The position numbers and the translations under genes were made by a program. Shown one piece after another: positions 46,875-55,669 of a stretch of DNA of 64,000 bases; the first letter of the stretch is position 1, and each line of letters opens with the position of its first letter. The DNA is taken from the NCBI RefSeq assembly GCF_003432075.1, contig NZ_QWBU01000003.1:434001-498000 (forward strand), given 5' to 3'. Source of the DNA: Shinella sp. WSJ-2. GTDB taxonomy: Bacteria > Pseudomonadota > Alphaproteobacteria > Rhizobiales > Rhizobiaceae. The notes under the pieces are model-generated. The model was not told the DNA's origin. It did not search any database and worked only from the letters and a program-made list of their open reading frames with translations.

Positions 46875-47849
46875 CTACCGAGTCCCGACCTTGAGGCCAG
46901 GCGCTGGACGCTCCTCCAGAATGCGGCGGCGGAAGCGGAAGAGCGCGGCGGGGCGCCCGCCGGTCGCCGCCGTGGAGCCGCCGGTGGGTTCGACGAGTTC
47001 GGCGCCCTCGACCAGCCGGCGGAAATTCTGCTTGTGCAGGTGCCGGCCGGAGATCGCCTCGACGGTCGCCTGCAGCTCAGTGAGCGTGAATTCCGGCGCC
47101 ATCAGCTCAAAGATGACAGGGCGATATTTGATCTTGCCGCGCAGGCGCGCCATCGCGGTCGCGACGATGCGGCGGTGATCGTGCCGCATGGCGATGCCGG
47201 GCGAAGAGGTGCAGGGGCGGGTACGCCCGTCCGTCACCGCCTCTTCGGCGAGGCCCGCTTCATAGAGCAGCTCGTAGCGCTCCAGAACGCGCTCCTCGTC
47301 CCAAGGGAAATCGTCAAGGCCGAAGGCAAGCCGGATGCGCGTCAATGGCATCGGCGTCGTGTTGAGGCGCTCCTCGTGCATGTCGTCAACCGCCCACTTT
47401 TTGAGGGCGGGAATGATGAGCTGATCGATGACAGGCGGACGGCCCTGCCGCCAATCCTCCCATGGGAGGTAGGTATACCAGTTGCGCCAGGCCGCGCCGG
47501 CCTGCGCCAGCCGATCGTTGGCTTCGGCATCGGTGCGGGTCAGCGCCAGATAACCGACGGACACCATATGCGTGCCGGCCTCGTCCGGCAGCTTCTGGCG
47601 GCCGCGATCACCGAAGGTGTAGAGCTGCTCGATATAGCCGAGCTTCAGCGCCGTCTGCGCCTCCACGCTGGCACGCAGGCTGGTTTCGAAGGTGCGGTGC
47701 TGCTGCGGATCGAAAGGACCGAAGGGCAGGGCGTCGCGCTCAACAGCCGGGCCGCCGATCGCCAGAATGCAGGGACTGCGGCCAGAGATCGCGACCACCG
47801 CCGCATTGAGGCCGATTTCAACCGGGGGACGGGCGCGCTGTTCGGTCAT
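46875..47849 (-). CDS. NAD biosynthesis regulator, Nudix-like plus winged helix (NadQ/NrtR type)
   Basis: The ATG at 47849 gives 324 residues. The N-terminal half resembles a Nudix domain but lacks a proper Nudix box (region LRASVEAQTALKLGYIEQLYTFGD has no REUxEE), so it is probably a ligand sensor, not a hydrolase. The C-terminal winged helix (about 235-310) is like NrtR: KYRPVIFELMAPEFTLTELQATVE and HKQNFRRLVEGAELVEPTG. It probably represses nadABC 4-5 kb away. It is last in a leftward operon and overlaps the phosphatase gene by ATGA. Assignment to NadQ rests on remembered regulon work in alphaproteobacteria. Confidence 0.82.
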   Translation of the reverse strand: MTEQRARPPVEIGLNAAVVAISGRSPCILAIGGPAVERDALPFGPFDPQQHRTFETSLRASVEAQTALKLGYIEQLYTFGDRGRQKLPDEAGTHMVSVGYLALTRTDAEANDRLAQAGAAWRNWYTYLPWEDWRQGRPPVIDQLIIPALKKWAVDDMHEERLNTTPMPLTRIRLAFGLDDFPWDEERVLERYELLYEAGLAEEAVTDGRTRPCTSSPGIAMRHDHRRIVATAMARLRGKIKYRPVIFELMAPEFTLTELQATVEAISGRHLHKQNFRRLVEGAELVEPTGGSTAATGGRPAALFRFRRRILEERPAPGLKVGTR

Positions 47850-48373
47850 TGGTGCACCGGACTGGCGGAAAAGAGGAAGGGGCTGTCGCCGACATAGTCC
47901 GCCCCACGGCCGATGGCCTTCACGGCAGCGACGAGCCGGCCGCCTCGACCGAGAACGTAGTCGCCGATCTCGATCAGCCGCGCATTCGGCGTCGACTGCA
48001 CGGAGGCTTTTCGCAGGCGCTGCGCCAGGTCGTGTTCGTCCTGATCGGGTTCCACCGCAAGGGCAGAGATGAGCGCGGCGGCGGGCGAGCGGGAGACGCC
48101 CATCATGCAATGCACGAGCAGCGGCGACTGCCGGTCCCAGCCGCGCGCGAAATTGACGATGGCGGCGACATGCTCCTCGCCGGGCGCGACGAGGTTGCCC
48201 GTACCGGCAAAGGCGATGTCGTTGACGCCGACGATCAGATGACGCCCGACGTCGATGACGGCGGGGCGATGGAAATTCTGCTTGGGCGCGACGAGGCTCA
48301 GCATCTCGCGACAGCGGTGCCGGATGGCGAGTTCCGCGATCTTTCCAAGCGGCGCGACGACGATCGTGCCCAT
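47846..48373 (-). CDS. Dual-specificity/tyrosine phosphatase-like protein
   Basis: The ATG at 48373 gives 175 residues with the cysteine phosphatase loop HCMMGVSRSP (C-x5-R) at about residues 90-99 and an upstream general-acid region. The compact size fits rhizobial tyrosine/dual-specificity phosphatase-like proteins. Substrate may be phosphoprotein or another phosphate ester. It starts one base after the HD gene stop and overlaps the NAD regulator by ATGA. Confidence 0.85.
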   Translation of the reverse strand: MGTIVVAPLGKIAELAIRHRCREMLSLVAPKQNFHRPAVIDVGRHLIVGVNDIAFAGTGNLVAPGEEHVAAIVNFARGWDRQSPLLVHCMMGVSRSPAAALISALAVEPDQDEHDLAQRLRKASVQSTPNARLIEIGDYVLGRGGRLVAAVKAIGRGADYVGDSPFLFSASPVHQ

Positions 48374-48374
48374 G

Positions 48375-49004
48375 TTACACCGCCGCCGTGAGGGTGGCGC
48401 GCTCCCGTTCCAGCGTTGCGAAACGCTCGGCAAAACGCCGCTGCGCCTCGGCCGTGGGCACGGGGACGATCTCGATCATCTCGAGCGTGATGCCGCGCGG
48501 CGCACCGAAGAATTTTACGGCCTCGGCATGCGAGAAGCCGGCAAGCTCCGTCGCCTCGAAGAAGGCTGCGACCTGATCGGCTTTCTTGATCTTCGCCTTC
48601 AGCGTCGCAGGTGTCGCGGGCGGCAGGCCGAAGCGCAGGTGCACGGCGGTCTCCAGCCGCTTTTCCACCGTCTTGTAACCGCCGCCGACCACCGCCTTGA
48701 AGGGCGAGATCATGTCGCCGATCACATATTCCGGTGCGTCGTGCAGCAGGGCGATCAGGCATTCGTCCGCGTTGCAGCGGTTCTGCCGGCGGAAGATCGT
48801 CTCGACGATGAGGGAGTGCTGCGCCACCGAAAACGCGTGCTCGCCATGCGTCTGACCGTTCCAGCGCGCAACGCGGGCAAGACCGTGGGCGATGTCGGAG
48901 AGTTCGATGTCGAGCGGCGAGGGATTGAGCAGATCGAGGCGGCGGCCGGACAGCATGCGCTGCCAGGCGCGTGGGTCAGCCTTGGCGCGGGCCGTGCCGT
49001 TCAT
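48375..49004 (-). CDS. HD-domain hydrolase (YfbR-like)
   Basis: The ATG at 49004 overlaps the ygfZ stop and gives 209 residues. HD motifs: NGQTHGEHAFSVAQHSLIV, LLHDAPEYVIGDM and a later KKADQVAAFFEATEL. The layout RLDLLNPSPLDIELSDIAHGLARVARWNGQT resembles YfbR 5'-deoxynucleotidases. It may act on nucleotides, which would suit its neighbours in an NAD-related operon, but this is inference. Confidence 0.87.
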   Translation of the reverse strand: MNGTARAKADPRAWQRMLSGRRLDLLNPSPLDIELSDIAHGLARVARWNGQTHGEHAFSVAQHSLIVETIFRRQNRCNADECLIALLHDAPEYVIGDMISPFKAVVGGGYKTVEKRLETAVHLRFGLPPATPATLKAKIKKADQVAAFFEATELAGFSHAEAVKFFGAPRGITLEMIEIVPVPTAEAQRRFAERFATLERERATLTAAV

Positions 49005-49846
49005 TGCGCGGGCACCTCGGAGGCCTCTTCGGGGAAGGCAAGACCGGTCCAGCTGGGCAGGGCGACCGTGACGGTGACGCCGTCGGCCGTAATCGGCGTA
49101 CCGGCACGCATGGCGTCGGCCGCGCGGTCGATGCGTACGATGGCAAGTCCCTGTTTGCCCGAGACGCTGCCGAGCGTGCCGATCGGCTTGCCGCCGGCCA
49201 TCAGCTCCGTGCCGTTGGCGGGCAGCGCGCTTTCCCCCGTGACGGTGACCGGGCGCCGCCGGGCGGTGCCGCGGTGCTGCATGCGCGAGACCACCTCCTG
49301 GCCGACATAACATCCCTTGCGGAAAGACAGCCCGCCGCTCAGATCCAGGAGCACATCATGCGGGAAGGCATCGGAGAGGGGGTAATCGCGTCCGGCTTCC
49401 GGCAGGCCGGCGGCGATGCGCAGCGCATCGTAGAGGACGGGATCGTCGCTGCCGCCGTCACCCGGGCGGCGAGAAACCGCGATCCCGGCCTTGGCGAATC
49501 GGGCATCGCGGGCTGCGTCATCTTCTGCATCGTCCCAGGAGACTGTCGCTTCATTGCCTTCGACCACGGCAAGATCGACGGCGGCGCGCAGCTTGTACAT
49601 GGTCAGCCGCTTGAGGAGCGCATCGCGCTGGTCCTCGGTCGTTTCGAGGAGGAAGGCGTCCGCGCCGTCGCGGCGGATCAGGAAGTCGAAGAAGATCTTT
49701 CCCTGCGGCGTCAGCAGAGCACCCGGCCGGATTTCACCCGCAGTCAAGGAGGGCAGGTCGGTGGTGATCAGCGATTGCAGGAAGGGCTCGGCATCCTTGC
49801 CGGAAAGGCGGAGAAAGGCGCGGCCGGAAAGCGTGACGGAAGGCAT
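49001..49846 (-). CDS. ygfZ: YgfZ/GcvT-like folate-binding protein
   Basis: This 281-residue protein has the signature KGCYVGQEVVSRMQHRG and an N-terminal GcvT-like part (FLRLSGKDAEPFLQSLITTD). YgfZ uses tetrahydrofolate and its conserved Cys to help repair or assemble certain Fe-S enzymes. It is the first gene of the four-gene leftward operon ending in the NAD regulator. NadA, an Fe-S enzyme, is nearby. Confidence 0.93.
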   Translation of the reverse strand: MPSVTLSGRAFLRLSGKDAEPFLQSLITTDLPSLTAGEIRPGALLTPQGKIFFDFLIRRDGADAFLLETTEDQRDALLKRLTMYKLRAAVDLAVVEGNEATVSWDDAEDDAARDARFAKAGIAVSRRPGDGGSDDPVLYDALRIAAGLPEAGRDYPLSDAFPHDVLLDLSGGLSFRKGCYVGQEVVSRMQHRGTARRRPVTVTGESALPANGTELMAGGKPIGTLGSVSGKQGLAIVRIDRAADAMRAGTPITADGVTVTVALPSWTGLAFPEEASEVPAQ

Positions 49847-49972
49847 GTTTCGATCCAGATTTCATTGGCCGACGGTATGCGCCGACGCCTGGCGCATCAG
49901 CGCGCCTTTGAAACAGAGGTAGAACGCCGGAGGCGCTTTCGCAAGGTCGGGGAACCATCTGTCCGGATCGGC

Positions 49973-50761
49973 TCAGTCGCCAGTGATGAAGAACTTCCAC
50001 TGCCCGTCCGGCGTGATGCCGACGCGGTAGAAATTGTAGCTGCCGAATTCCTGCATGTCAGAGAAATCGCCGGCCGTCACGATGCGCAGCAGCTCGACCT
50101 TCTCCGGCGGCGTCAGACCCGCGAGCGGCTTTTCGGCGAAATAGGGCCACACATACATTTCGTCGGGCGTGCCCTGGCCGACATGCACGAAGCCGGTCGC
50201 CAGCACATCGAGCAGGATTGCCAGCACCTCGATGCCGTCGCTGTCGCCCGACTGGCCCTTCAGCGTCTCGACCGGGCCTTCCTCGGTCTCGACGATGGAG
50301 ACCTGGGTTTCCGTCACGCCCTTGCCGAGCAGCGGGCGCAAGCGCTCGATATCGCCGGAGGCGGCGGCCTCGACGATGAGCTGGCGCATACGGCGCACGG
50401 CTTCCGGTGCCTTGTTGATGTCGTAGAGCACTTCGACGGGCGTTTGCGGCTCGTCCGGTTTGTCGTCGGTGACGGCGGGCTCTTCGCCGGCGGGCTCGGT
50501 CACGGTCTCGCCCTTGCGAATCAGCGGATCGGGCAGCGGCAGTTCGAGCGGCGATGCGTCTTCCTGCTGTTCCTTTTCGACGGGGGCTGCCTTGTCGGCC
50601 TCGTCCGCCGGCTTTTGCGGCGTTTCGCCCGGCTGGTGCTTCAACTCGCTCAGCGCGAAAGCGGGGCGCGCGGGCGTGACGAGCGCCGTCGTTCCTGCAA
50701 GCACCGACAATACGATAAGGCTGCTGCGAAACAGCTTTTTGCCGTCAGCGGACGTCTGCAT
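49973..50761 (-). CDS. Secreted hypothetical protein
   Basis: This 262-residue protein has a signal peptide (hydrophobic LIVLSVLAGTTALV, cleavage near AFA at about 36). A low-complexity linker rich in Pro, Glu and Asp (about 40-108) follows, then a compact domain of about 150 residues. That domain contains RRMRQLIVEAAASGDIERLRPLLG and MYVWPYFAEKPLAGLTPPEKVELLRIV, ending YNFYRVGITPDGQWKFFITGD. I do not recognise a named family; it looks like a conserved periplasmic protein of Rhizobiales. Confidence 0.75.
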   Translation of the reverse strand: MQTSADGKKLFRSSLIVLSVLAGTTALVTPARPAFALSELKHQPGETPQKPADEADKAAPVEKEQQEDASPLELPLPDPLIRKGETVTEPAGEEPAVTDDKPDEPQTPVEVLYDINKAPEAVRRMRQLIVEAAASGDIERLRPLLGKGVTETQVSIVETEEGPVETLKGQSGDSDGIEVLAILLDVLATGFVHVGQGTPDEMYVWPYFAEKPLAGLTPPEKVELLRIVTAGDFSDMQEFGSYNFYRVGITPDGQWKFFITGD

Positions 50762-50838
50762 GACCTATGTCTTTCCAGCCTGGAGCAGTTGAACGCAATT
50801 CTGCACGCAGCACGGCTGCGCACTGTGGCGGAATTGCT

Positions 50839-51096
50839 TTATTGCAGGATGCGCTCGGGGGAGAATTCTCCAGCCAGCAGGCGCTCGCGTAGCGAATCAA
50901 GCATCGCCTCCGCACCCTTTTCTCCATGGACGCGGATGGTTTCGCGCAGAGCCAGCGCAATGGCGGCGTCGGCGATGATTTCGAGCTCGATGCCGTCGGC
51001 CATGCCGTCAGCCCAGGCTTCGTTCTGGTATTCCAGAGCGGCCTGCATCTTCTCGTGCACGATCATCTCGTCGATATCGTTGAGGCTAGGTTCCAT
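50839..51096 (-). CDS. Small hypothetical protein
   Basis: From the ATG at 51096 (GGAAGG six bases upstream) this is an 85-residue acidic, helical protein with no signal or membrane segment: NDIDEMIVHEKMQAALEYQNEAWADGM, then ELEIIADAAIALALRETIRVHG. ATGs at 51108 and 51117 are also in frame. Family not recognised. Confidence 0.65.
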   Translation of the reverse strand: MEPSLNDIDEMIVHEKMQAALEYQNEAWADGMADGIELEIIADAAIALALRETIRVHGEKGAEAMLDSLRERLLAGEFSPERILQ

Positions 51097-51200
51097 TGAG
51101 CCTTCCATACGCGGCATTCAGTTCTTACTGCACTGTTAACGACCTTAGCAGCCTTTTCCCAAAACGGCACTGGGTCATGAGAAAAGAGGTTAATTAACCG

Positions 51201-51626
51201 CTAATTTCCGAACCTTGCGGTAATTTCTGTGGCAAGTGTTGCACCTTCGTTACGGTATCTCTCTTCTGCGACAACAGCCGAGTCGGTGCAAGCGGTATAG
51301 ATGGCGGCAAAAGAGCGATATCCTCTGTTGAAGGCCGCCGTCAGCTTCTCCTGTCGCCCCGGTTCCTTGCCCGCCTCGAGCTGAATGAGCTGCTGCATCG
51401 AGGCCCGCCAGTTATCCTCGGCCTTGTGGGCGCAGAGGTTTCGCAGGTAATGCAAGGCGCCCAAAATCTCCGAAAGACGCTCTAGCCGCTCATCATAGGG
51501 CGCCGGCTTTTCCTCGATTGCGGTAGCAGACGGCGTTTCTTTCGCCTTGTCGACGGCTGCCTTCTGGGCGAAGGAGGGGGCGGCGAGCACAAGGCCGATT
51601 AGGAGTGCAGCGCGAATCACTCTCAT
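51201..51626 (-). CDS. TIGR02301 family secreted protein
   Basis: The ATG at 51626 gives 141 residues with a signal peptide (MRVIRAALLIGLVLAAPSFA). The mature part carries LERLSEILGALHYLRNLC, RASMQQLIQLEAG and FNRGYRSFAAIYTACTDSA, typical of the Rhizobiales family TIGR02301, function unknown. Two Cys residues may form a disulfide. It overlaps the Nudix gene by four bases, a pairing I associate with this family. Confidence 0.85.
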   Translation of the reverse strand: MRVIRAALLIGLVLAAPSFAQKAAVDKAKETPSATAIEEKPAPYDERLERLSEILGALHYLRNLCAHKAEDNWRASMQQLIQLEAGKEPGRQEKLTAAFNRGYRSFAAIYTACTDSAVVAEERYRNEGATLATEITARFGN

Positions 51627-52057
51627 GCCGAAAGCCTCGCCCGCTCGGCTTCCAGCCGCGCGATGCATTCGCGCACGCTGTCCGGTGCGGGCATTTTCGC
51701 GATCTCGTCGGCCGTGTACCAGCCGACGCTCGCCGCGTCGTCGGCGGCGACAGCAACCGCCGAGGTATCCGCCTTCACCTTGAAGACCGAGAGAAAGAAA
51801 GAAGGGCTGCCGGGGCCGTCCTCGCGGCCCGGCAAATCATAGGTCGCGAAAAGCATTGGCTTTTCGGCCCTTATGCCGGTTTCCTCGAAGAGTTCGCGCA
51901 ACGCCGTCTCGGCCGGGGTCTCGCCGTCCTCGCCGCGTCCGCCCGGAAAGGCATACATGGCGTCCGACGGCGGCTTGGTGCGCAGCACAAGCAGGTAGCG
52001 CCCGTCGCGCTCGATGATGGCGGAGGAGGCGGGCTGGGGCGTCTTCGACTTCTTCAT
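51623..52057 (-). CDS. Nudix hydrolase
   Basis: This 144-residue protein has a complete Nudix box, GEDGETPAETALRELFEETGI (G-x5-E-x7-RE-x2-EE-x-G), preceded by AFPGGRGEDG. It would hydrolyse nucleoside diphosphate derivatives or related pyrophosphates; substrate unknown. It is divergent from the YedK-type gene and overlaps the TIGR02301 gene at its end. Confidence 0.93.
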   Translation of the reverse strand: MKKSKTPQPASSAIIERDGRYLLVLRTKPPSDAMYAFPGGRGEDGETPAETALRELFEETGIRAEKPMLFATYDLPGREDGPGSPSFFLSVFKVKADTSAVAVAADDAASVGWYTADEIAKMPAPDSVRECIARLEAERARLSA

Positions 52058-52117
52058 CGTTCTCAGGTGTTCTCGCGCTTCATTGACCCCTTATAGGCAA
52101 AGTGCGATGACGGCGCC

Positions 52118-52891
52118 ATGTGTGGACGCTATGCATTGCTGGCCAGGACGGACCTGATGAAGGCGTTTCTCGATGTCCTTGATATCGAGGATACGCCGGC
52201 GCGCTACAATATCGCGCCGACCCAGCCGATCCTCGTTGTCGTCGCCGGCGAAAAGCAGGAGCCCGGCAGCAACCTGCCGGAGCGCAGGGCCATGCTGGTG
52301 CGCTGGGGCTTCATGCCCGGCTGGGTGAAAGATCCGCGCGATTTTCCGCTGCTGATCAATGCGCGCTCGGAAACGGCTATCGAGAAGGCGTCGTTCCGCG
52401 CCGCCATGCGCCACCGCCGTATTCTCGTGCCGGCCTCCGGCTTCTTCGAATGGCGCCGGCCGGAAGACAAGAGCGAGAAGGCGCAGGCCTATTTCATTCG
52501 CCCGAAGAAAGGCGAGATCGTCGCCTTCGCCGGTCTCATGGAGACGTGGTCTTCGGCTGACGGTTCCGAGGTCGATACCGGCGCGATCCTGACGACGAAG
52601 GCTAATGCCGACATTGCGCGTATTCATGACCGCATGCCCGTCGTCATCCGGCAGGAGGATTTTTCGCGCTGGCTGGACTGCAAGACGCAGGAGCCGCGCG
52701 ACATCGCCGACCTGATGAAGCCGATCGACGAGGGCTTCTTCGAAGCGATCCCGGTCTCCGATAAAGTCAACAAGGTTGCCAATATGGGGGCCGATATCCT
52801 CGAGCCCGTCGAGGAGCCGGCCGAATCGGCGCCGAAAAAGACAAAGGGCGGCGACGCGCCGCCATCTTCCGACCAGCTATCGCTGTTCTGA
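52118..52891 (+). CDS. SOS response-associated peptidase (YedK/HMCES family)
   Basis: This 257-residue protein begins MCGRYAL, where Cys2 becomes the N-terminal nucleophile that crosslinks to abasic sites in single-stranded DNA. NARSET in the middle, the Glu of SGFFEW and the His of RIHDRMPVV complete the SRAP active site. A disordered tail of about 40 residues (PVEEPAESAPKKTKGG) follows. It protects abasic sites during replication. Confidence 0.94.
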   Translation: MCGRYALLARTDLMKAFLDVLDIEDTPARYNIAPTQPILVVVAGEKQEPGSNLPERRAMLVRWGFMPGWVKDPRDFPLLINARSETAIEKASFRAAMRHRRILVPASGFFEWRRPEDKSEKAQAYFIRPKKGEIVAFAGLMETWSSADGSEVDTGAILTTKANADIARIHDRMPVVIRQEDFSRWLDCKTQEPRDIADLMKPIDEGFFEAIPVSDKVNKVANMGADILEPVEEPAESAPKKTKGGDAPPSSDQLSLF

Positions 52892-52945
52892 AGCAACTCC
52901 AGCAAAAATGTAAAACGGTTTGTGTCCGGAATTGCGTAAATAGTC

Positions 52946-53134
52946 TCAGTCGTGGAGCGGCTGAAGCACGGCCGGAATATCGCGCTCGCGGCGCGGCTTT
53001 TCGGACTTTGTCTCCGGCTTGCACTGGGTCGCGGCGACGACGGCGCGCAGGCCGATCGGCTTGTAGCGCGCCTGGAGGTTCTCGTTGGCAACGGCGGCGG
53101 GCTTTTGGGCCGGGTGTGTCTTGGCAGTCGACAT
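52946..53134 (-). CDS. Small hypothetical basic protein
   Basis: The ATG at 53134 lies eight bases after CAGGAG and gives 62 residues, Lys/Ala/Pro-rich with no membrane segment. The middle (ENLQARYKPIGLRAVVAATQC) looks ordered, the ends disordered. Good ribosome binding site and coding composition support a real gene; family not recognised. Confidence 0.65.
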   Translation of the reverse strand: MSTAKTHPAQKPAAVANENLQARYKPIGLRAVVAATQCKPETKSEKPRRERDIPAVLQPLHD

Positions 53135-53756
53135 TTTCATTCTCCTGAAGTGTTGCTCATCAGGCAGCCCCGTTTCCCCCGGTTGCTACCCCCATGAGCT
53201 ATGCGTTTAGGGAACCCTTTCGGCTAAATTCTGCTCAAACTTTGATCGCTCTGCGGCAAAGCGCGGAAAAGGCGGTTTTTCCCGGTCAAGATTTGTGACC
53301 GATGTAACATCACTTGGGGGGTGTCTGGCGTATCCTGATCTGCAGAAAGGCGGTGATGATGGCCCGCAGGCTGAAGGGATTGTCGCAACCCGTCTTGTCG
53401 GGGTGCGGGCGAGTGTTCTGGTCTTCGCAGTCCTCGTGTCTGGTGTTGCGCATCGTCGTTCCCCTTGGTGTGCGGCGGTTTCGACCGCTTCGATGCCCTC
53501 TTTTTCGCATGGCGCAGGGGGTGGCCGTGTCACCGTGGTAACAGGGTGCAAGGTCGGGGATTTTCGTCGGGAAAGGCTTTCGCCCGCTTGACCGGACGAG
53601 CGCGGAGCGCGATAAAGCGTGCCATGAAAACGGTACTCTGCATTCGCCGGAGCATTATTCGCTAGCGCTCGCGCTGGCCCGGCCGTTTTCGTCCCCCAAA
53701 ATCCCTGGATGACAAACGACCCGGCCAGCCGGGTTTATGCATTTTGGGAGAATTCC
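53135..53756. other. 620-base stretch with at most one small gene
   Basis: Between the small basic protein and cysS I see only a possible 47-residue frame on the minus strand (53310-53453). A short hairpin (53719-53734) lies just upstream of cysS. Other frames do not look like proteins. The cysS promoter must lie here. Confidence 0.45.
53310..53453 (-). CDS. Possible small protein, 47 residues
   Basis: An ATG at 53453 sits about eight bases after AAGGGG. The product starts polar and Asp/His/Cys-containing (MRNTRHEDCEDQNTRPHP) and ends with a short hydrophobic part (SLRAIITAFLQIRI). No family is recognised. The ribosome binding site is the only support beyond the open frame. Confidence 0.3.
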   Translation of the reverse strand: MRNTRHEDCEDQNTRPHPDKTGCDNPFSLRAIITAFLQIRIRQTPPK

Positions 53757-55190
53757 ATGGCCGAAAAGCCGGTCCTGACACTGTACAATACGCTCACGCG
53801 CTCGAAGGCGGCTTTCACGCCCATCGATCCTGAAAACGTGCGCATGTATGTCTGCGGCCCGACGGTCTATGACCTCGCCCATATTGGCAATGCCCGGCCC
53901 GTCATCGTCTTTGACGTTCTGTTCCGCCTGCTGCGACTCGTCCATGGCGAAAAACACGTCATTTACGCGCGCAACATCACGGACCTTGACGACAAGATCA
54001 ACGCCCGGGCGCTGCGTGATTTTGGCGCCGAGATCGAGAACGGCACGCTGTCGCTGAACGAGGCGATCCGCCGCGTGACGGAAAAGACCGCCAACCAGTT
54101 TCATTCAGACGTTGCGATGCTCGGCTGCCTTCCGCCGACACACGAGCCGCGCGCCACTGAATTCGTGCAGCCGCGCGAAGACGGAAAGGCGGACATGATC
54201 ACCTTGATTCAGCGCCTGATCGAACGCGGTCATGCCTATGAAACCAATGGGGAAGTTCTGTTCGATACCAGCTCGACGGCCGATTACGGCGAACTTTCGA
54301 AGCGTAACCTCGACGAGCAGCAGGCCGGTGCCCGCGTCGCCGTCGACATGCACAAGAAGAACCCGGGCGACTTCGTTCTGTGGAAGCTCTCTTCGTCCGA
54401 AGAGCCTGGCTGGACGTCACCCTGGGGTCGCGGCCGCCCCGGCTGGCATATCGAGTGCTCCGCCATGGCGGCGGCCTATCTCGGCGAAGTGTTCGACATC
54501 CACGGCGGTGGTCTCGATCTCATCTTCCCGCACCATGAAAACGAGATCGCCCAGTCGCGTTGCGCCCATGACACCAAGGTCATGGCGAATGTCTGGATGC
54601 ACAACGGCTTTGTGCAGGTCGAAGGACGCAAGATGTCGAAGTCCGAAGGCAATTTCGTCACGATCTACGAACTGCTGCACGAGGAAAAATTCGGTGGCCG
54701 TAAATGGCCGGGCGAGGTGCTGCGCCTCGCCATGCTGATGACGCACTACCGCGAGCCCATCGACTTCTCCGTCAAGCGCCTGGAGGAGGCCGAGCGCCTG
54801 TTGGCAAAATGGCCGGCCGGCGGCAATCCGAACGAAGGCCGCGTGGACGCGAGCGTGCTGACGCCGCTCTTCGACGACCTCAACACGGTCGGCGCTGTGC
54901 AGGCGCTGCACGCGCTCGCCCAATGCGCCAACAACGATCCGCTGATGATGCCCGTCTTCGCCGCGAGCGCCGAGCTTCTGGGCGTCCTGCCGAAGAAGGT
55001 CGAGGTTTCCAAGGCGCTGGAAGACAGCGTCGAAAGCCTCATCCAGCTGCGTCTGGAAATGCTGAAGGCGAAGAATTTCGACGAGGCCGACAAACTGCGC
55101 GATGACCTAGCCGCCAAAGGCATCCAGCTCAAGGACGGCAAGGACCCGGCAACGGGCGAGCGCGTGACGACGTGGGAGGTGAAAAGGTGA
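53757..55190 (+). CDS. cysS: Cysteine--tRNA ligase
   Basis: The ATG at 53757 gives 477 residues. Class I signature HIGN in [10 protein letters not shown], zinc ligand regions ([19 protein letters not shown]; the HHENE segment) and the KMSKS loop in [10 protein letters not shown] are all present. It charges tRNA-Cys. Its stop overlaps the GTG start of the first GFA gene (GTGA), beginning a series of coupled genes that runs to cimA. Confidence 0.97.
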   Translation: MAEKPVLTLYNTLTRSKAAFTPIDPENVRMYVCGPTVYDLAHIGNARPVIVFDVLFRLLRLVHGEKHVIYARNITDLDDKINARALRDFGAEIENGTLSLNEAIRRVTEKTANQFHSDVAMLGCLPPTHEPRATEFVQPREDGKADMITLIQRLIERGHAYETNGEVLFDTSSTADYGELSKRNLDEQQAGARVAVDMHKKNPGDFVLWKLSSSEEPGWTSPWGRGRPGWHIECSAMAAAYLGEVFDIHGGGLDLIFPHHENEIAQSRCAHDTKVMANVWMHNGFVQVEGRKMSKSEGNFVTIYELLHEEKFGGRKWPGEVLRLAMLMTHYREPIDFSVKRLEEAERLLAKWPAGGNPNEGRVDASVLTPLFDDLNTVGAVQALHALAQCANNDPLMMPVFAASAELLGVLPKKVEVSKALEDSVESLIQLRLEMLKAKNFDEADKLRDDLAAKGIQLKDGKDPATGERVTTWEVKR

Positions 55191-55669
55191 GCACACCTTT
55201 CTACACCGGCGGATGCCAGTGCGGTGCAGTGCGCTTTCACGTCGAGGGTGCGCTGGGCGATGCATCGGTCTGTCATTGCCGCATGTGCCAGAAAGCGAGC
55301 GGCAATTTCTATCTGCCGCTGGTGTCCGTTCGTGAGGCCAAGCTCACCTGGACACGCGGCGAACCGAAGCGGTTCCAGTCGTCCAACCACGGGTTTCGCG
55401 GTTTCTGTGGCGACTGCGGCACGCCGCTGACCTACGAGGCGCCGGATGGCGTGGCGCTGACGATTGCCGCCTTCGACGATCCGGCCGAGATCGCTCCGCG
55501 TATCCAGTGGGGCATCGAGGCGAAGCTGCCCTATGTGGATGCGATACATGGCCTTCCGGGCGAGGACACGATGGCCGATCAAGATGCGTCCTCGTTCCTG
55601 GCCGATCTCGTCTCCTACCAGCACCCCGATCACGACACCGACACCTGGCCGCCGGAGCGCAAGCGATGA
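55187..55669 (+). CDS. GFA family protein, copy 1
   Basis: A GTG at 55187, overlapping the cysS stop and preceded by GGAGG (55176-55180), gives 160 residues. Zinc-binding Cys groups are [19 protein letters not shown] and CGDCGTPL. The GFA (glutathione-dependent formaldehyde-activating enzyme) fold has two zinc sites; most members are not shown to act on formaldehyde. It is the first of three adjacent paralogues and overlaps the next by ATGA. Confidence 0.88.
   Translation: MSTPFYTGGCQCGAVRFHVEGALGDASVCHCRMCQKASGNFYLPLVSVREAKLTWTRGEPKRFQSSNHGFRGFCGDCGTPLTYEAPDGVALTIAAFDDPAEIAPRIQWGIEAKLPYVDAIHGLPGEDTMADQDASSFLADLVSYQHPDHDTDTWPPERKR

Noticed and set aside
48971-51139. A 722-codon open frame on the plus strand across several leftward genes
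   Set aside because: It crosses ygfZ and two hypothetical genes with good signals on the other strand; composition is typical of a shadow frame.
53719-53734. Short hairpin (ACCCGG-CCAG-CCGGGT) just before cysS as an attenuator or T-box
   Set aside because: Only six base pairs, no antiterminator partner or specifier-like structure, and no real T-run follows.
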